From positions 248,001-312,000 of the forward strand of contig NZ_JBPNXV010000001.1 in assembly GCF_051235805.1 (NCBI RefSeq): a stretch of DNA of 64,000 bases, given 5' to 3'. Both the position numbers and the translations under genes were made by a program. Below, in pieces: positions 8,906 through 17,927 of the stretch (position 1 is its first letter; every line of letters starts with the position of its first letter). The notes under the pieces were generated by a model. That model had not been told where the DNA came from and searched no databases. It saw only the letters and a program-made list of their open reading frames with translations. Source of the stretch: Pseudothermotoga_B sp051235805 (GTDB lineage Bacteria; Thermotogota; Thermotogae; Thermotogales; DSM-5069).

Positions 8906-9077
8906 GTTTGTCATACGCCTGCGATGATTTGTTGTTCAATCTCTTGTCGCTGTTCTCTTAAGAGATGTGTTGCTGGTTTTCTTCTACAGTCAATAATATA
9001 ATAGTTCTAAGTAACAATATGTAAGACTTCCACATTCCAAATTCTATGTGTGGTATATTTTACTTGGAGGTGATCGT

Positions 9078-9710
9078 ATGGGTATACCACTTTTGGGTGA
9101 AAGGTTTCCTGAGATTGAAGTACTGACAACACATGGAAAGATGAAACTTCCCGATGCTTACAAGGGAAAATGGCTTGTTTTGTTCAGTCATCCTGCTGAT
9201 TTCACACCTGTTTGTACAACGGAGTTCATAGGTTTTCAAAAAAGGTACGACGAGTTCAAAAAACTGGGGGCAGAACTGATAGGGTTAAGTGTAGATCAGA
9301 TTTTTTCACACATCAAATGGGTGGAGTGGATTGAGGAAAAGGTTGGTGTTAAGATTGAGTTCCCCATCATTGCTGACACAGGCAAGGTAGCTGAGACATT
9401 GGGCATGATTCATCCAGCAAAAGGTAGCAACACAGTGAGAGCAGTTTTCATAATCGATCCAAATGGTTTGATTAGAACGATTTTGTACTATCCACAAGAA
9501 GTCGGTAGAAATATCGATGAGGTCTTGAGGATCATAAAAGCCTTTACAGTAGCAGATGCCAACAAAGTTGCCATACCGGCGAACTGGCCAAACAACGAAC
9601 TGTTCAAAGATGAGGTAATAGTTCCACCACCAACGAGTATAGAAGAAGCGATGAAAAGAAAACAGCAGTATGATTGTCTTGATTGGTGGCTGTGCCACAA
9701 AAAAGTATAA
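9078..9710 (+). CDS. Peroxiredoxin (Prx6-like)
   Basis: A 210-residue thiol peroxidase that reduces H2O2 and organic peroxides in the cytosol. The peroxidatic Cys46 lies in HPADFTPVCTTEF. Two more Cys near the C-terminus (Cys200 and Cys206 in YDCLDWWLC) match the extended C-terminal form known in archaeal and thermophile Prx6-type enzymes, where one acts as resolving Cys. The ATG at 9078 has GGAGGTGAT three bases upstream; the frame open from 9048 is not needed. A TATAAT at 8997-9002 is a candidate -10. It has its own terminator and is followed by ferritin genes, suggesting an oxidative stress/iron group. Confidence 0.9.
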   Translation: MGIPLLGERFPEIEVLTTHGKMKLPDAYKGKWLVLFSHPADFTPVCTTEFIGFQKRYDEFKKLGAELIGLSVDQIFSHIKWVEWIEEKVGVKIEFPIIADTGKVAETLGMIHPAKGSNTVRAVFIIDPNGLIRTILYYPQEVGRNIDEVLRIIKAFTVADANKVAIPANWPNNELFKDEVIVPPPTSIEEAMKRKQQYDCLDWWLCHKKV

Positions 9711-9716
9711 GTTCAG

Positions 9717-9742
9717 GCCCGGTAGCATTTACCGGGCTTTTT
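9717..9742 (+). terminator. Rho-independent terminator of the peroxiredoxin gene
   Basis: GCCCGGTA (9717-9724), loop GCATT, TACCGGGC (9730-9737), then TTTTT. The 8-bp stem is perfect. Confidence 0.9.
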
Positions 9743-9800
9743 GTGCGATATTGCGAATTGATCTTGAGTTTTTCAAAATCTAAGCGAAGAGGTGAGAAAG

Positions 9801-10286
9801 ATGAACGAAAAGCTTGTTAAAGCCTTTAATGATCAGATAAGAAAAGAGATTGAGTCAGCATATCTTTATCTGGCGATGGCTGCTTACTTCGATAATCAAA
9901 CGCTGGAAGGTTTCGCACATTGGATGAAAAAACAAGCCCAAGAAGAACTCAACCATGCGATGAAATTTTACGAACACCTCAACGAGCGTGGTGCACGCGT
10001 GGAGTTGCAACCGATTTCCCTCTTGGGGAAAGATTGGTCATCTGCCTTGGAAGTCTTCAAACAAACTTACGAACATGAACAAAAAGTCACTCAGAGCATA
10101 AACGATTTGGTTCAGTTAGCGAGTGAGCTGAAAGACAACGCTGCTTTGGTCTTTCTGAATTGGTTTGTCAACGAACAAGTCGAAGAGGAATCCAATGCAC
10201 AGAAGATTCTGACCTTATTGGAGCGCATAAAGGACAACTTTGCTGGTATAATGATGTTGGACAGAGAGCTGGCAAAAAGGGAGTGA
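9801..10286 (+). CDS. ftn: Ferritin (non-heme iron storage)
   Basis: A 161-residue bacterial ferritin. Ferroxidase ligands are visible: Glu17 in IRKEIESAYLYL, Glu49 and His52 in EELNH, a Glu near 93 in TYEHEQ and Gln/Glu near 126 in NEQVEEE. It oxidises Fe(II) and stores the mineral in a 24-mer shell. The ATG at 9801 follows GAGGTGAG; a GTG three codons earlier overlaps that site and is rejected. It is followed after four bases by a second diiron protein gene. Confidence 0.92.
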   Translation: MNEKLVKAFNDQIRKEIESAYLYLAMAAYFDNQTLEGFAHWMKKQAQEELNHAMKFYEHLNERGARVELQPISLLGKDWSSALEVFKQTYEHEQKVTQSINDLVQLASELKDNAALVFLNWFVNEQVEEESNAQKILTLLERIKDNFAGIMMLDRELAKRE

Positions 10287-10290
10287 TTAG

Positions 10291-10773
10291 ATGTTCAACA
10301 TCGATGAGATCTTCGAGATTGCCGAGCAGATAGAACGAAATGGCGTTACCTTCTACACAAAGGCCGCTGAAGAATTCCCAGAGTACACAAAAAAATCGCT
10401 CTTTTTGAAGTTGGCAGAGATGGAGAAAGAACACGAAAAGAGATTTCACAGTATGAGAGTTGATCTTGCACAAAAAGAACGCGAACTCTCAGAGTTTTTA
10501 GACCCGCAAGGAGAAGCAGTTGAATATCTCAGAGCGATAGCCCATAGTAAGGTCTTTGATCTGCGAGCAGATCCTACAACGAAGTTCAAAGACATCAGAT
10601 CTGTCTCTGAACTTTTGAGAATCGCGATCGATATAGAAAAAGATTCGATAATCTTTTATCTTGGTGTAAAAGAAATGGTACCTGTCGAACTGGGCAAAGA
10701 CAAGATAGATCTCATCGTTAAAGAAGAGATGAGTCATGTTTCCATCTTGACAGGACTTTTGGAATCTTTTTGA
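10291..10773 (+). CDS. Rubrerythrin-like diiron protein without rubredoxin domain
   Basis: A 160-residue four-helix-bundle protein. The diiron pattern is split over two halves: an early EQIERNG with a candidate Glu, EMEKEHEKRFH (ExxH), a second IDIEKDSI and the final EEMSH (ExxH). It lacks the C-terminal CxxC pairs of rubredoxin, so electrons must come from another protein. Probable role: peroxide or O2 reduction, or iron handling next to ferritin. It sits between ferritin and the DUF59 gene with short gaps. Confidence 0.8.
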   Translation: MFNIDEIFEIAEQIERNGVTFYTKAAEEFPEYTKKSLFLKLAEMEKEHEKRFHSMRVDLAQKERELSEFLDPQGEAVEYLRAIAHSKVFDLRADPTTKFKDIRSVSELLRIAIDIEKDSIIFYLGVKEMVPVELGKDKIDLIVKEEMSHVSILTGLLESF

Positions 10774-10785
10774 AAGGAGAGACCC

Positions 10786-11085
10786 ATGGTAACTAAAGAA
10801 CAAGTCATGGAAGCTCTGAGTAATGTCATAGATTTTGAATTAGGTCTTGATGTGGTAAGTCTTGGATTGGTTTACGGTGTTGATGTTGATCAAGAAGGTA
10901 ATGTTACAGTCACCATGACCATGACAACACCAGCATGTCCTTTGGCGGGCATGATCTTGCAAGATGCAGAAGATAAGGTACGTCAGCTTGAAGGTGTCAA
11001 GGATGTAAAGGTGAACTTAACCTTTGATCCCCCTTGGTCTCCAGAGATGATGAATGAGGAGCTGAGAAAAAGATTCGGCCTATGA
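10786..11085 (+). CDS. DUF59/MIP18-family Fe-S assembly protein (SufT-like)
   Basis: A 99-residue protein with the family hallmark: DFELGLDVVSLGLVYGV near the N-terminus and TTPACPLAGM around residues 45-54, where the Cys is the conserved reactive residue, then NLTFDPPWSPEMMNEELR at the C-terminus. Family members act in Fe-S cluster maturation. RBS AAGGAGAG precedes the ATG, and its stop overlaps the prmC start. The association with ferritin and peroxiredoxin genes fits iron homeostasis. Confidence 0.85.
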   Translation: MVTKEQVMEALSNVIDFELGLDVVSLGLVYGVDVDQEGNVTVTMTMTTPACPLAGMILQDAEDKVRQLEGVKDVKVNLTFDPPWSPEMMNEELRKRFGL

Positions 11086-11897
11086 CTTTCAGAGAGTTGT
11101 ACAAGACTGTGAAAGCCTTGATCAGCAATGCCTCCGATTCTTCCGGAACGGAGGCTCTTTTGCTTTTGTCATATGTCACTCAACTCACCAAAGAAAGGGT
11201 TTTGCTGCACTTTGATGATCCCGTCGAAGATGATGTGATTCGAAGGGTACTTGATTTAGCTCGACTTAGATCTGATGGTTTTCCACTTCAGTACCTTGTC
11301 GGAAAGTGCTATTTCTACGGTTTGGAACTCGACATCGAAGATGGGGTGTTCATACCGAGAATTGAAACAGAAGTGCTTGTAGATATTGCCTTAGAGATCG
11401 TTGAGAAAGGAGACCTCAGAGTAGTTGCTGACATAGGTACTGGTTCAGGAGCAATAGCAATCGCCATTTCTCTGAACAGCTCTTGTCAAGTCTATGCAAC
11501 TGATGTGAATGAAAGAGCGCTGACTTTGGCTCAAAGAAATGCAGAGAAGTTGGGCGCCAAGATTTGTCTTTTCAAGGGTGCTTTTTTGGAACCATTAAAG
11601 CCTGTGTTGAACAAGGTTGATTTGATTGTCTCAAATCCTCCCTATATTCCAAAAGATGCCATTCTTCCGAAAGAAGTTTTGATGGAACCAGTGAATGCTT
11701 TGTTTGCGGGAGAGGACGGACTCGAATTCTACAGGGAGTTTTTCAGTCAGGTAAATCTGCTGAGAGGCAAAGATATCTTGATGGAGTTTTCCCCAGAGCA
11801 GAAAGATCAGATTGAGAGATTCGGTGTTTTTGGAGAGATTTCATTTTATCACGATCAGTTTGGAAAGATTAGGTTTTTCCACATCAAGATAAAGTAG
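11082..11897 (+). CDS. prmC: Release factor glutamine methyltransferase PrmC (HemK)
   Basis: A 271-residue SAM-dependent methyltransferase that modifies the GGQ glutamine of peptide release factors. An N-terminal helical domain (1-75) is followed by FIPRIETEVLV, the SAM loop DIGTGSGAIAIA near 116-127 and the catalytic SNPPYIPK near 182-189. Length is normal. It begins inside the preceding stop codon (ATGA overlap) and ends 41 bases before the ABC gene start. Confidence 0.92.
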   Translation: MTFRELYKTVKALISNASDSSGTEALLLLSYVTQLTKERVLLHFDDPVEDDVIRRVLDLARLRSDGFPLQYLVGKCYFYGLELDIEDGVFIPRIETEVLVDIALEIVEKGDLRVVADIGTGSGAIAIAISLNSSCQVYATDVNERALTLAQRNAEKLGAKICLFKGAFLEPLKPVLNKVDLIVSNPPYIPKDAILPKEVLMEPVNALFAGEDGLEFYREFFSQVNLLRGKDILMEFSPEQKDQIERFGVFGEISFYHDQFGKIRFFHIKIK

Positions 11898-11938
11898 TAG
11901 AATAGTTCGTGAGGCTAATGACACGAGGTGATCTACCC

Positions 11939-13666
11939 TTGAAAAGACTTTTGGGATACGCAAAGCCATATTTTTGGTTTTTTGTTCTCGCAATACTCGT
12001 TGTTCTTGTTGCAGCAGTTATAGATTTGCTTCCTCCACAAATTGTGAGACGTGCTATAGATGGTTACATGAACAACTCGACGCTGAACATGCAGGATCGA
12101 ATTGCTGGTGTCTCAAGAATGGCTTTTGCGCTCTTAGGTGTGGTTGGGCTTCAGTTTCTTTTGGGTTATCTGAGTACTTACCTGACTTCTTTTCTTGGAA
12201 ACAGGGTAGTATACGACATAAGAAGTGAGCTGTACAAGAAAGTTCTTGATCTGCCGATGTCCTTTTTCGACAAAAATCCTTCTGGCAGAATCAACACCAG
12301 GATTGTCAATGACACTCAGAATGTTCAAGAGTTCTTTTCCACAGTCATAACGGCGATTGTCAAAGATTTCTTCTTGCTTGCCGGTGTTATCTATTTCATG
12401 CTTCAGATAAGCACAAGACTTTTCAGCAATGTCAGTTTCATCTTCCCGATAATCGTAGGTGCTATGGTGTTGTTCAGATACTTTGATCTGAAGGTGTACA
12501 GAGAGGTACGAACAAATCTTGCTCGTGTCAATGCCTACCTTGCCGAGCATATAAGTGGTATAGGTGTGATCAAGCTGTTCATGGCTGAAGATTACAAATC
12601 CAAGGAGTTCGATTCAGTGAACAAAGATCTGTACAGATCTCTGATAAACCAACTCTACGTCTTTGGAATTTTCAGGCCATTCATCGATCTCATTCATTAC
12701 TTTGCTCTGAGTGCAATAGTTTGGTTTGGCTCTAAGTACATCATTGGTGGAACGATTCAATTTGGTGAACTCTACGCTTTTGTAGCTTACGTTGACACCT
12801 TCATGAGACCTCTTGGTGATATCTCTGAAAAATACGATATCGTTCAAAACACTGTCGCATCTTGCGACAAGATCTTCGCGTTGATGGACGAAGAACCTGA
12901 GAAATTGGGAAATCCTTCAGAAGAAAAAGAGATCACAAAAGGAAACCTGAAGTTTGATGGTGTCTGGTTCAGTTATGATTCCCAACGTTGGGTTCTGAAA
13001 GAGATCAATGTCTCTTTCAAACCTGGTGAGTTAACAGCTATCGTTGGTGAAACTGGTGCGGGCAAGACTTCGTTGATGAATTTGATAAACGGTCTTTATG
13101 TTCCACAAAAAGGTAAGATTTTGATAGATGGTAAAGACATCCTCGAGTACGATTTGCGTAAGATCAGAAAGCAAATTGCGGCAGTTCCACAAGATGTCAT
13201 ACTCTTTTCTGGATCGATACTCGACAACGTGAGATTGTTTCATGAGGAATACACAGAAGACCAAGTTGCTGAAGCGCTCAGAAAGGTCTATGCTTATGAC
13301 ATAATAAGCAAACTCAGTGATGGCATCTACACAAAGATAATTGAAAGGGGTTCTACGCTTTCTGCTGGTGAAAGACAATTGATAGCACTTGCAAGGGCTG
13401 TTTTATTCAACGCAAAGATATTGATCTTAGACGAAGCAACGAGTAACATAGACGTTGAAACTGAATCAAGGATAGAGTTGGCGGTCAGAGAACTCTCCAA
13501 AGAGAGAACTGTGATAATGATCGCACACAGATTGTCGACTGTGAAGGGTGCAGACAGAATAGTGGTGATTCACGATGGCAAAGTTGCAGAAGAAGGACGG
13601 CACAACGAGCTGCTTTCAAAAAGGGGAGTTTACTACAAACTGTACCAAATACAGTTTGCTTCTTGA
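11939..13666 (+). CDS. ABC exporter half-transporter (TM domain fused to ATPase)
   Basis: About 575 residues. Six membrane helices occupy residues 10-300 (type I exporter fold), then the ATPase domain with Walker A GETGAGKTS, signature LSAGERQLIALARA, Walker B ILILDEATS and the H-loop IAHRLS. MsbA/LmrA-like proteins move lipids, drugs or peptides; the substrate is not evident. With no second half next door it probably works as a homodimer. I place the start at TTG 11939, six bases after GAGGTGAT; GTG 11909 and ATG 11918 lie upstream of that site. A roughly 160-base gap without recognisable features follows. Confidence 0.85.
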   Translation: MKRLLGYAKPYFWFFVLAILVVLVAAVIDLLPPQIVRRAIDGYMNNSTLNMQDRIAGVSRMAFALLGVVGLQFLLGYLSTYLTSFLGNRVVYDIRSELYKKVLDLPMSFFDKNPSGRINTRIVNDTQNVQEFFSTVITAIVKDFFLLAGVIYFMLQISTRLFSNVSFIFPIIVGAMVLFRYFDLKVYREVRTNLARVNAYLAEHISGIGVIKLFMAEDYKSKEFDSVNKDLYRSLINQLYVFGIFRPFIDLIHYFALSAIVWFGSKYIIGGTIQFGELYAFVAYVDTFMRPLGDISEKYDIVQNTVASCDKIFALMDEEPEKLGNPSEEKEITKGNLKFDGVWFSYDSQRWVLKEINVSFKPGELTAIVGETGAGKTSLMNLINGLYVPQKGKILIDGKDILEYDLRKIRKQIAAVPQDVILFSGSILDNVRLFHEEYTEDQVAEALRKVYAYDIISKLSDGIYTKIIERGSTLSAGERQLIALARAVLFNAKILILDEATSNIDVETESRIELAVRELSKERTVIMIAHRLSTVKGADRIVVIHDGKVAEEGRHNELLSKRGVYYKLYQIQFAS

Positions 13667-13828
13667 CCTTACAGGGTGTAATTGTTTTCTTTGCATTTTG
13701 TTAAATCTCAGCTGAAAAAATAGACAACCTCAATGCTACATTTCGTTGGCTCAAAGGAATTCCTCCTTCAAAAACCTTTCTGAATTGAGTAGCCCAAATT
13801 TGGTATTGTATTCTATGAGGTGATGACT

Positions 13829-14617
13829 TTGTGTCTTGAAGAGATCGAACTCTTCTTGCTCGATATGGATGGAACTTTCTATCTGGGCGACCAGCTACTC
13901 CCAGGGGCTTTGGATTTTGTACAGACGATCAGAGATCAGGCAAAGAAGTTTATCTTTCTGACGAACAATTCTTCGAAAAGTCAAAGTGAATACGCCACAA
14001 AGCTGAGAAGGTTGGGAGTGGATGTTCAGGAGGATGATATCTTCACATCTGGTGAAGCAACGGCAATCTTCATAAGGGAAAGATATGGACCGAGCAAGGT
14101 TTATTTGATAGGCACTCAGTCACTTGCAGAGACATTTCGGCAGTATGGTCATGAGATAGTCGTTGAGAATCCACAGATCGTTGTCTTAGGCTATGATACA
14201 CAGATTAACTACGAGAAATTGGCTCGAGGATGTTTGTTTCTGAGGAAAGGTTTAGACTACATCGCTACGCATCCTGACATAAACTGTCCATCCTTAGATG
14301 GTCCAGTGCCAGATGCTGGATCTTTCATCGCTCTGATAGAGAGATCAACTGGCAGAAAGCCAGATTTCGTAGTGGGAAAGCCCAATTCTTTGATGCTTCA
14401 GATGATTGCGAAGAAAACTGGAACAAATCCAGAAAAGATAGCAATGGTTGGCGATAGACTTTACACCGATATGGAGTTTGCGAGAAGATCAAAGATATTC
14501 TCTGTACTCGTTTTATCAGGTGAGACGACGTTGAAAGACTTAGAGTCTGCAGACTGGGAACCTGACCTTGTACTTGAGAACATAGGTGAACTTGCCAAAA
14601 TGCTCAAGGGTGGCTAA
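13829..14617 (+). CDS. HAD-superfamily phosphatase, NagD/4-nitrophenylphosphatase type
   Basis: About 262 residues. The HAD motif I is FLLDMDGTFYLG, motif II FLTNNSSK, with a type C2 cap (110-200), then VGKPNSLML and motif IV VGDRLYTDMEFA. It closely resembles the crystallised Thermotoga maritima NagD-like phosphatase. It likely dephosphorylates small phosphometabolites; the physiological substrate is unknown. GAGGTGAT sits four bases before TTG 13829, my preferred start; GTG 13820 or ATG 13823 would overlap the ribosome site. The next gene starts 5 bases after its stop. Confidence 0.88.
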   Translation: MCLEEIELFLLDMDGTFYLGDQLLPGALDFVQTIRDQAKKFIFLTNNSSKSQSEYATKLRRLGVDVQEDDIFTSGEATAIFIRERYGPSKVYLIGTQSLAETFRQYGHEIVVENPQIVVLGYDTQINYEKLARGCLFLRKGLDYIATHPDINCPSLDGPVPDAGSFIALIERSTGRKPDFVVGKPNSLMLQMIAKKTGTNPEKIAMVGDRLYTDMEFARRSKIFSVLVLSGETTLKDLESADWEPDLVLENIGELAKMLKGG

Positions 14618-14622
14618 GTGTC

Positions 14623-15246
14623 TTGAAGATCAAGTATCATCTGAGGACGAAGAGAACAGAAGAATTAGTTAATCTCGCACAACAAGGCTTGAAGGAAGCA
14701 CTAGACCTTCTTGTTGAGAGATACTACCCAATGGTTGTGAAGATCTCTTCGAAGTACTACGCTCCTTGGGCGGAGTTCCAAGATTTAGTTCAAAATGGGT
14801 TAGTAGGTTTGATCAAAGCTGTGTATTACTATCAGCCAGACAAGAGTGGTTTTTCATCGTTTGCTTGGAGAAGCGTTGAATCAGAATTGAAATCTTTCAT
14901 CACATTCCTCAACAGAAAGAAGAACAAAATGCTCACAGAAGCTGTCAGTGTTGATCTTCTAACGAGCGAAGATTCTGATGAAACTGGATACTCTTTTGAA
15001 GATCTTTCAACCTCAACTGCACATCAGGCGATTGCTGCTTTAATAATGGATACCGTAAACGAATACCTGACAGATCTTGAACGTGAAATAGTAGATATGT
15101 GGATAAGTGGTGCCAGTTATGAGCAAATACAGAGTGATCTGAATGTGAATTTCAAGAAAGTCGATAACACCATTCAAAAGTTGAAAAGATTACTCAGAGA
15201 AAAGACAGATCCACTGCTGGTGAGAAGTTTCTTCCAAGATATTTAA
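14623..15246 (+). CDS. Sigma-70-family factor, SigH-like
   Basis: A 207-residue protein with sigma region 2 (about 12-105: LVERYYPMVVKISSKYY, EFQDLVQNGLVGLIKAV, FSSFAWRSVESEL) and a C-terminal region 4 helix-turn-helix (about 155-197: LTDLEREIVDMWISGASYEQI). Region 3 is absent, as in alternative sigma factors of the SigH/ECF size. It starts with TTG at 14623, 5 bases after the HAD stop, so both are co-transcribed. No anti-sigma gene is adjacent. It converges on the TPR gene, overlapping it by 4 bases. The regulon is unknown. Confidence 0.75.
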   Translation: MKIKYHLRTKRTEELVNLAQQGLKEALDLLVERYYPMVVKISSKYYAPWAEFQDLVQNGLVGLIKAVYYYQPDKSGFSSFAWRSVESELKSFITFLNRKKNKMLTEAVSVDLLTSEDSDETGYSFEDLSTSTAHQAIAALIMDTVNEYLTDLEREIVDMWISGASYEQIQSDLNVNFKKVDNTIQKLKRLLREKTDPLLVRSFFQDI

Positions 15247-15716
15247 GTTTTCCTCCAAATTCTTCTGAGATTTTCTAATTTCTCCAGAACACCGTACTCG
15301 ACAAGTTCTGTCAAAAGTTTTTCATCATTTCTCTTCAGAATGTACAGATCGAGTGCCTGCATTTCCTCTTCGAGTGCAAGATAACATACTATGAGCATTG
15401 CCGTGATTCTCTCATCTTCTACGCCAAGTTCCATGGCTCTTAACAAAAGGAGTTTTGCGTTGTCGTATCTCTCCAAGTTGAGAAGCGTCGACGCAAGATT
15501 CACATAAGCTGGTGTGTAATTGCGATCCAGTTCAACGGCTTTCTGATAGCACTCGATGGCTTTCGCGATTTGTTCCATTCTTCTGTACACATTTCCAAGA
15601 TTGTTCAAAACTTCTGGTGAGTGATAGAGTCTCAAGCACTCTCTGTAGAGTCTTTCTGCCTCTTTTAGATCACCTTTTTCTGCAGCTTCATAAGCTTGCC
15701 TGAATAACTCTTCCAT
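15243..15716 (-). CDS. Tetratricopeptide-repeat protein
   Basis: About 157 residues made of TPR helices: AYEAAEKGDLKEAERLYRECL, PEVLNNLGNVYRRMEQIAKAIECYQKAV and YTPAYVNLASTLLNLERYDNAKLLLLRAM are three clear repeats, followed by a degenerate C-terminal part. No signal peptide. TPR proteins mediate protein contacts; the partner is unknown. Its ATG overlaps the preceding stop (TGATG), so it is the last gene of the aspS operon and may work with the secreted TPR/propeller protein just upstream. Confidence 0.75.
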   Translation of the reverse strand: MEELFRQAYEAAEKGDLKEAERLYRECLRLYHSPEVLNNLGNVYRRMEQIAKAIECYQKAVELDRNYTPAYVNLASTLLNLERYDNAKLLLLRAMELGVEDERITAMLIVCYLALEEEMQALDLYILKRNDEKLLTELVEYGVLEKLENLRRIWRKT

Positions 15717-17323
15717 CACTTGATCAGTCCTCTGGTGTAATAGATTGTATCTGAGTAGAGCTCTTTTCCTAATCTCAGTTGCACAGTCACAGCTGTGATA
15801 TCAGATGGCAATGGTCTTGTGCGGCTGAAAGATATTCGATACACAGGTTGCCATATTTCAGTGGGTGAAGAAAGCATACCAGCTCCTCCTGATAACAATA
15901 CGAACTCCGTTGGATTCGATCTGGAAAAGATCTTCACGTTCTTGCCACGCAAGGTTACTAAATCTGTCTCTTTGTAGTTTTCAGGTGAATTTTCAAAGAA
16001 TACGCCATGAGCTAAGCCTCTTTTGATAAAAGGCAATGTTTTCTCGAAGAAACCTTTTTCACCTTTCAACCACTGTAGTTTAGAGTATTCCACAGATAGG
16101 TTGAAGAATACGGGACCACCGCCTTCGCGCACCTCAAGAAAGTCTTTCAGACAAGGTATAGGGTCTCCGTATATACTTTCAGTTCTAACACTCAGTTTTA
16201 GATTTTCGTTCTCGAAACTCAATGTGTCAACTTTCACGATGATCGGTTCTTCAGATTTCATCGGTTTGACGGTCACGGTATTTGATTTCCAGTTCAGAAG
16301 GATGAGATAAGGGTAGAAGTACTCGAAAAAGACAGTTCCATCCGGGACACGATAGAGATCGCTCACTGTGTTGTCTCGAAGTACTGAAAGTCTGAAGTCT
16401 TTCGTCAGGATTATTGGATCACCTAAAATGGTTGTCTCAAAGCACCAAGCGCCATGTGCAGGAATGCTTTTGATTTTTTTGAGAGAAAAGTCATAGTAGA
16501 TCAGTTGGTCTGACATCACATCGAGAATCCAGAAGCCATAGGGTGTCAATTCGATATCATTGATGATGAAAAAGTCACCGAGTGAAAGAAATTTCACAGT
16601 CTTCCCGTCGTAGACAAAGACCCTGTCTACATCACTGCCCCAAAGTCTGCCAATTCTATCGAAACCGGCGAGAATGGGATTTATAAAACCATCGTATAAA
16701 ACTTGTTCTGAACTGGTTTTCATATCGTAAAGAAGGAGTCTACCATCACCACTCAAATACAGTTCTCCTTTGGGTGAGACCGCCATGCTCGATGGAGTTG
16801 TTCTCAGTTTGGTAATTTCATATCCATCTTCGGTAGTACGAACCAATCTCTTGTTGGCTTTGTCTGCTATAACTAAGGAATTTTCCAGAAAACCGGCACA
16901 ATTTGGTGTGTAAAAGTACTCTATGCCTTTGATGAATCCGTCGAACTGAAGAGTCTCTTGCTGAACGGCAGGCGTTGAAAACTCCAAAGGCTTGAGCAGC
17001 GTGTCAATCTCTTTGAGGAGGGAAAGGACCTCCGGTTTGCCGGGACTGATCACCAGGATAGTTTTCAGGTCTTCTTGTGCCTTTTCAACGGCCCGCATGT
17101 CGATGTCTATTTTGGAGGTGAAGAACCAGAATTCTGGAATATCAGAAACATAGATCAAACCTGATAAAGCATCATCCATGAGACTTTTGGCTTTTATGAC
17201 GTCGCCTTCATACCAGTACGAAAGCGCCTGAGAAAAAAGTTCACGAGCTTGCTCTTCGTTTATTATGGAGAAACTGATGACGCAAAAAACGATCGATAAG
17301 CTAAAAATAATGAACTTTCTCAT
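15716..17323 (-). CDS. Secreted protein with N-terminal helical repeats and a probable beta-propeller
   Basis: A 535-residue protein not recognised as a named family. Residues 1-20 are a signal peptide or anchor helix. Residues 23-110 contain TPR-like helices (EQARELFSQALSYWYEGDVIKAKSLM). From about 125 to 400 short beta-rich repeats follow (SLVIADKANKRLVR, SMAVSPKGELYLSGDGRLLLYD, DRIGRLWGSDVDRVFVYDGK, PYGFWILDVMSDQLIYYD), as in NHL/SMP-30-type propellers. The last 130 residues are a separate beta-rich region. Likely extracytoplasmic and possibly envelope-related because it follows plsY. RBS GAGGCGCTGAT; it starts next to the plsY stop. Confidence 0.6.
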   Translation of the reverse strand: MRKFIIFSLSIVFCVISFSIINEEQARELFSQALSYWYEGDVIKAKSLMDDALSGLIYVSDIPEFWFFTSKIDIDMRAVEKAQEDLKTILVISPGKPEVLSLLKEIDTLLKPLEFSTPAVQQETLQFDGFIKGIEYFYTPNCAGFLENSLVIADKANKRLVRTTEDGYEITKLRTTPSSMAVSPKGELYLSGDGRLLLYDMKTSSEQVLYDGFINPILAGFDRIGRLWGSDVDRVFVYDGKTVKFLSLGDFFIINDIELTPYGFWILDVMSDQLIYYDFSLKKIKSIPAHGAWCFETTILGDPIILTKDFRLSVLRDNTVSDLYRVPDGTVFFEYFYPYLILLNWKSNTVTVKPMKSEEPIIVKVDTLSFENENLKLSVRTESIYGDPIPCLKDFLEVREGGGPVFFNLSVEYSKLQWLKGEKGFFEKTLPFIKRGLAHGVFFENSPENYKETDLVTLRGKNVKIFSRSNPTEFVLLSGGAGMLSSPTEIWQPVYRISFSRTRPLPSDITAVTVQLRLGKELYSDTIYYTRGLIK

Positions 17324-17324
17324 A

Positions 17325-17927
17325 TCAGCGCCTCTTTCTGAACATTGATATGAGATCTGTTTTTCTTTCTGTACCTTTTAAGAGTCTTTCTATGTTTTCT
17401 GAGTGTCTCAAAGTTGCAAGGGTTGCCAGAAGCAAAAAGAGTACGGCAATGTCTCTGTTGAAAAGAAATGTAACCAGTGCTGCACAGTACATTCCAATGA
17501 TCGAAGCCAGAGAGACATATTTGATGTACAGAGTGAGGCTTATCCATACACCTAAGAAGACAAATCCAGAGAGTGGGTATATCGCGAAAAAGACACCCGT
17601 TGTACTCGCTACGCCTTTCCCTCCTTTGAATTTCAAAAAGATGGGAAAATCATGACCGAGTACAGCAAAGATTGCCGCAATACCAATATAATGAGGATCG
17701 TACATGAAGATTCTCGAAACTATTAGCACTGGGATAAAGGATTTGAGTGCATCGAGAATCATACACGTCATGCCAATCAATGGGCCTGCTGCTCTCAATG
17801 CGTTTGTCCCACCAACATTACCGCTTCCCACATTCCTCACGTCTACTTTTTTCAATTTTGGGAGTATATAACTAAAGGGTACTGCGCCACAGATGTAAGA
17901 AATCACCCCGACCAAGAGGTAATTCAT
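17325..17927 (-). CDS. plsY: Acyl-phosphate:glycerol-3-phosphate acyltransferase PlsY
   Basis: A 200-residue membrane enzyme making lysophosphatidate, the first step of phospholipid synthesis. Conserved PlsY segments are present: GAVPFSYIL, NVGSGNVGGTNALRAAG, GHDFPIFLKFKGGKGVASTTGV and the last RHSENIERLLKGTE. Length is normal and about six membrane helices are predicted. It starts inside the der stop codon (4-base overlap). Confidence 0.93.
   Translation of the reverse strand: MNYLLVGVISYICGAVPFSYILPKLKKVDVRNVGSGNVGGTNALRAAGPLIGMTCMILDALKSFIPVLIVSRIFMYDPHYIGIAAIFAVLGHDFPIFLKFKGGKGVASTTGVFFAIYPLSGFVFLGVWISLTLYIKYVSLASIIGMYCAALVTFLFNRDIAVLFLLLATLATLRHSENIERLLKGTERKTDLISMFRKRR

Noticed and set aside
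8955..8966. Palindrome TCTCTTAAGAGA before the peroxiredoxin gene
   Set aside because: A single short palindrome with no repeat elsewhere and no placement over clear promoter elements.
13785..13814. TTGAGT-N18-TATTCT as promoter of the HAD phosphatase gene
   Set aside because: The transcription start would fall inside the GAGGTGAT ribosome site, so it would not give a usable leader.
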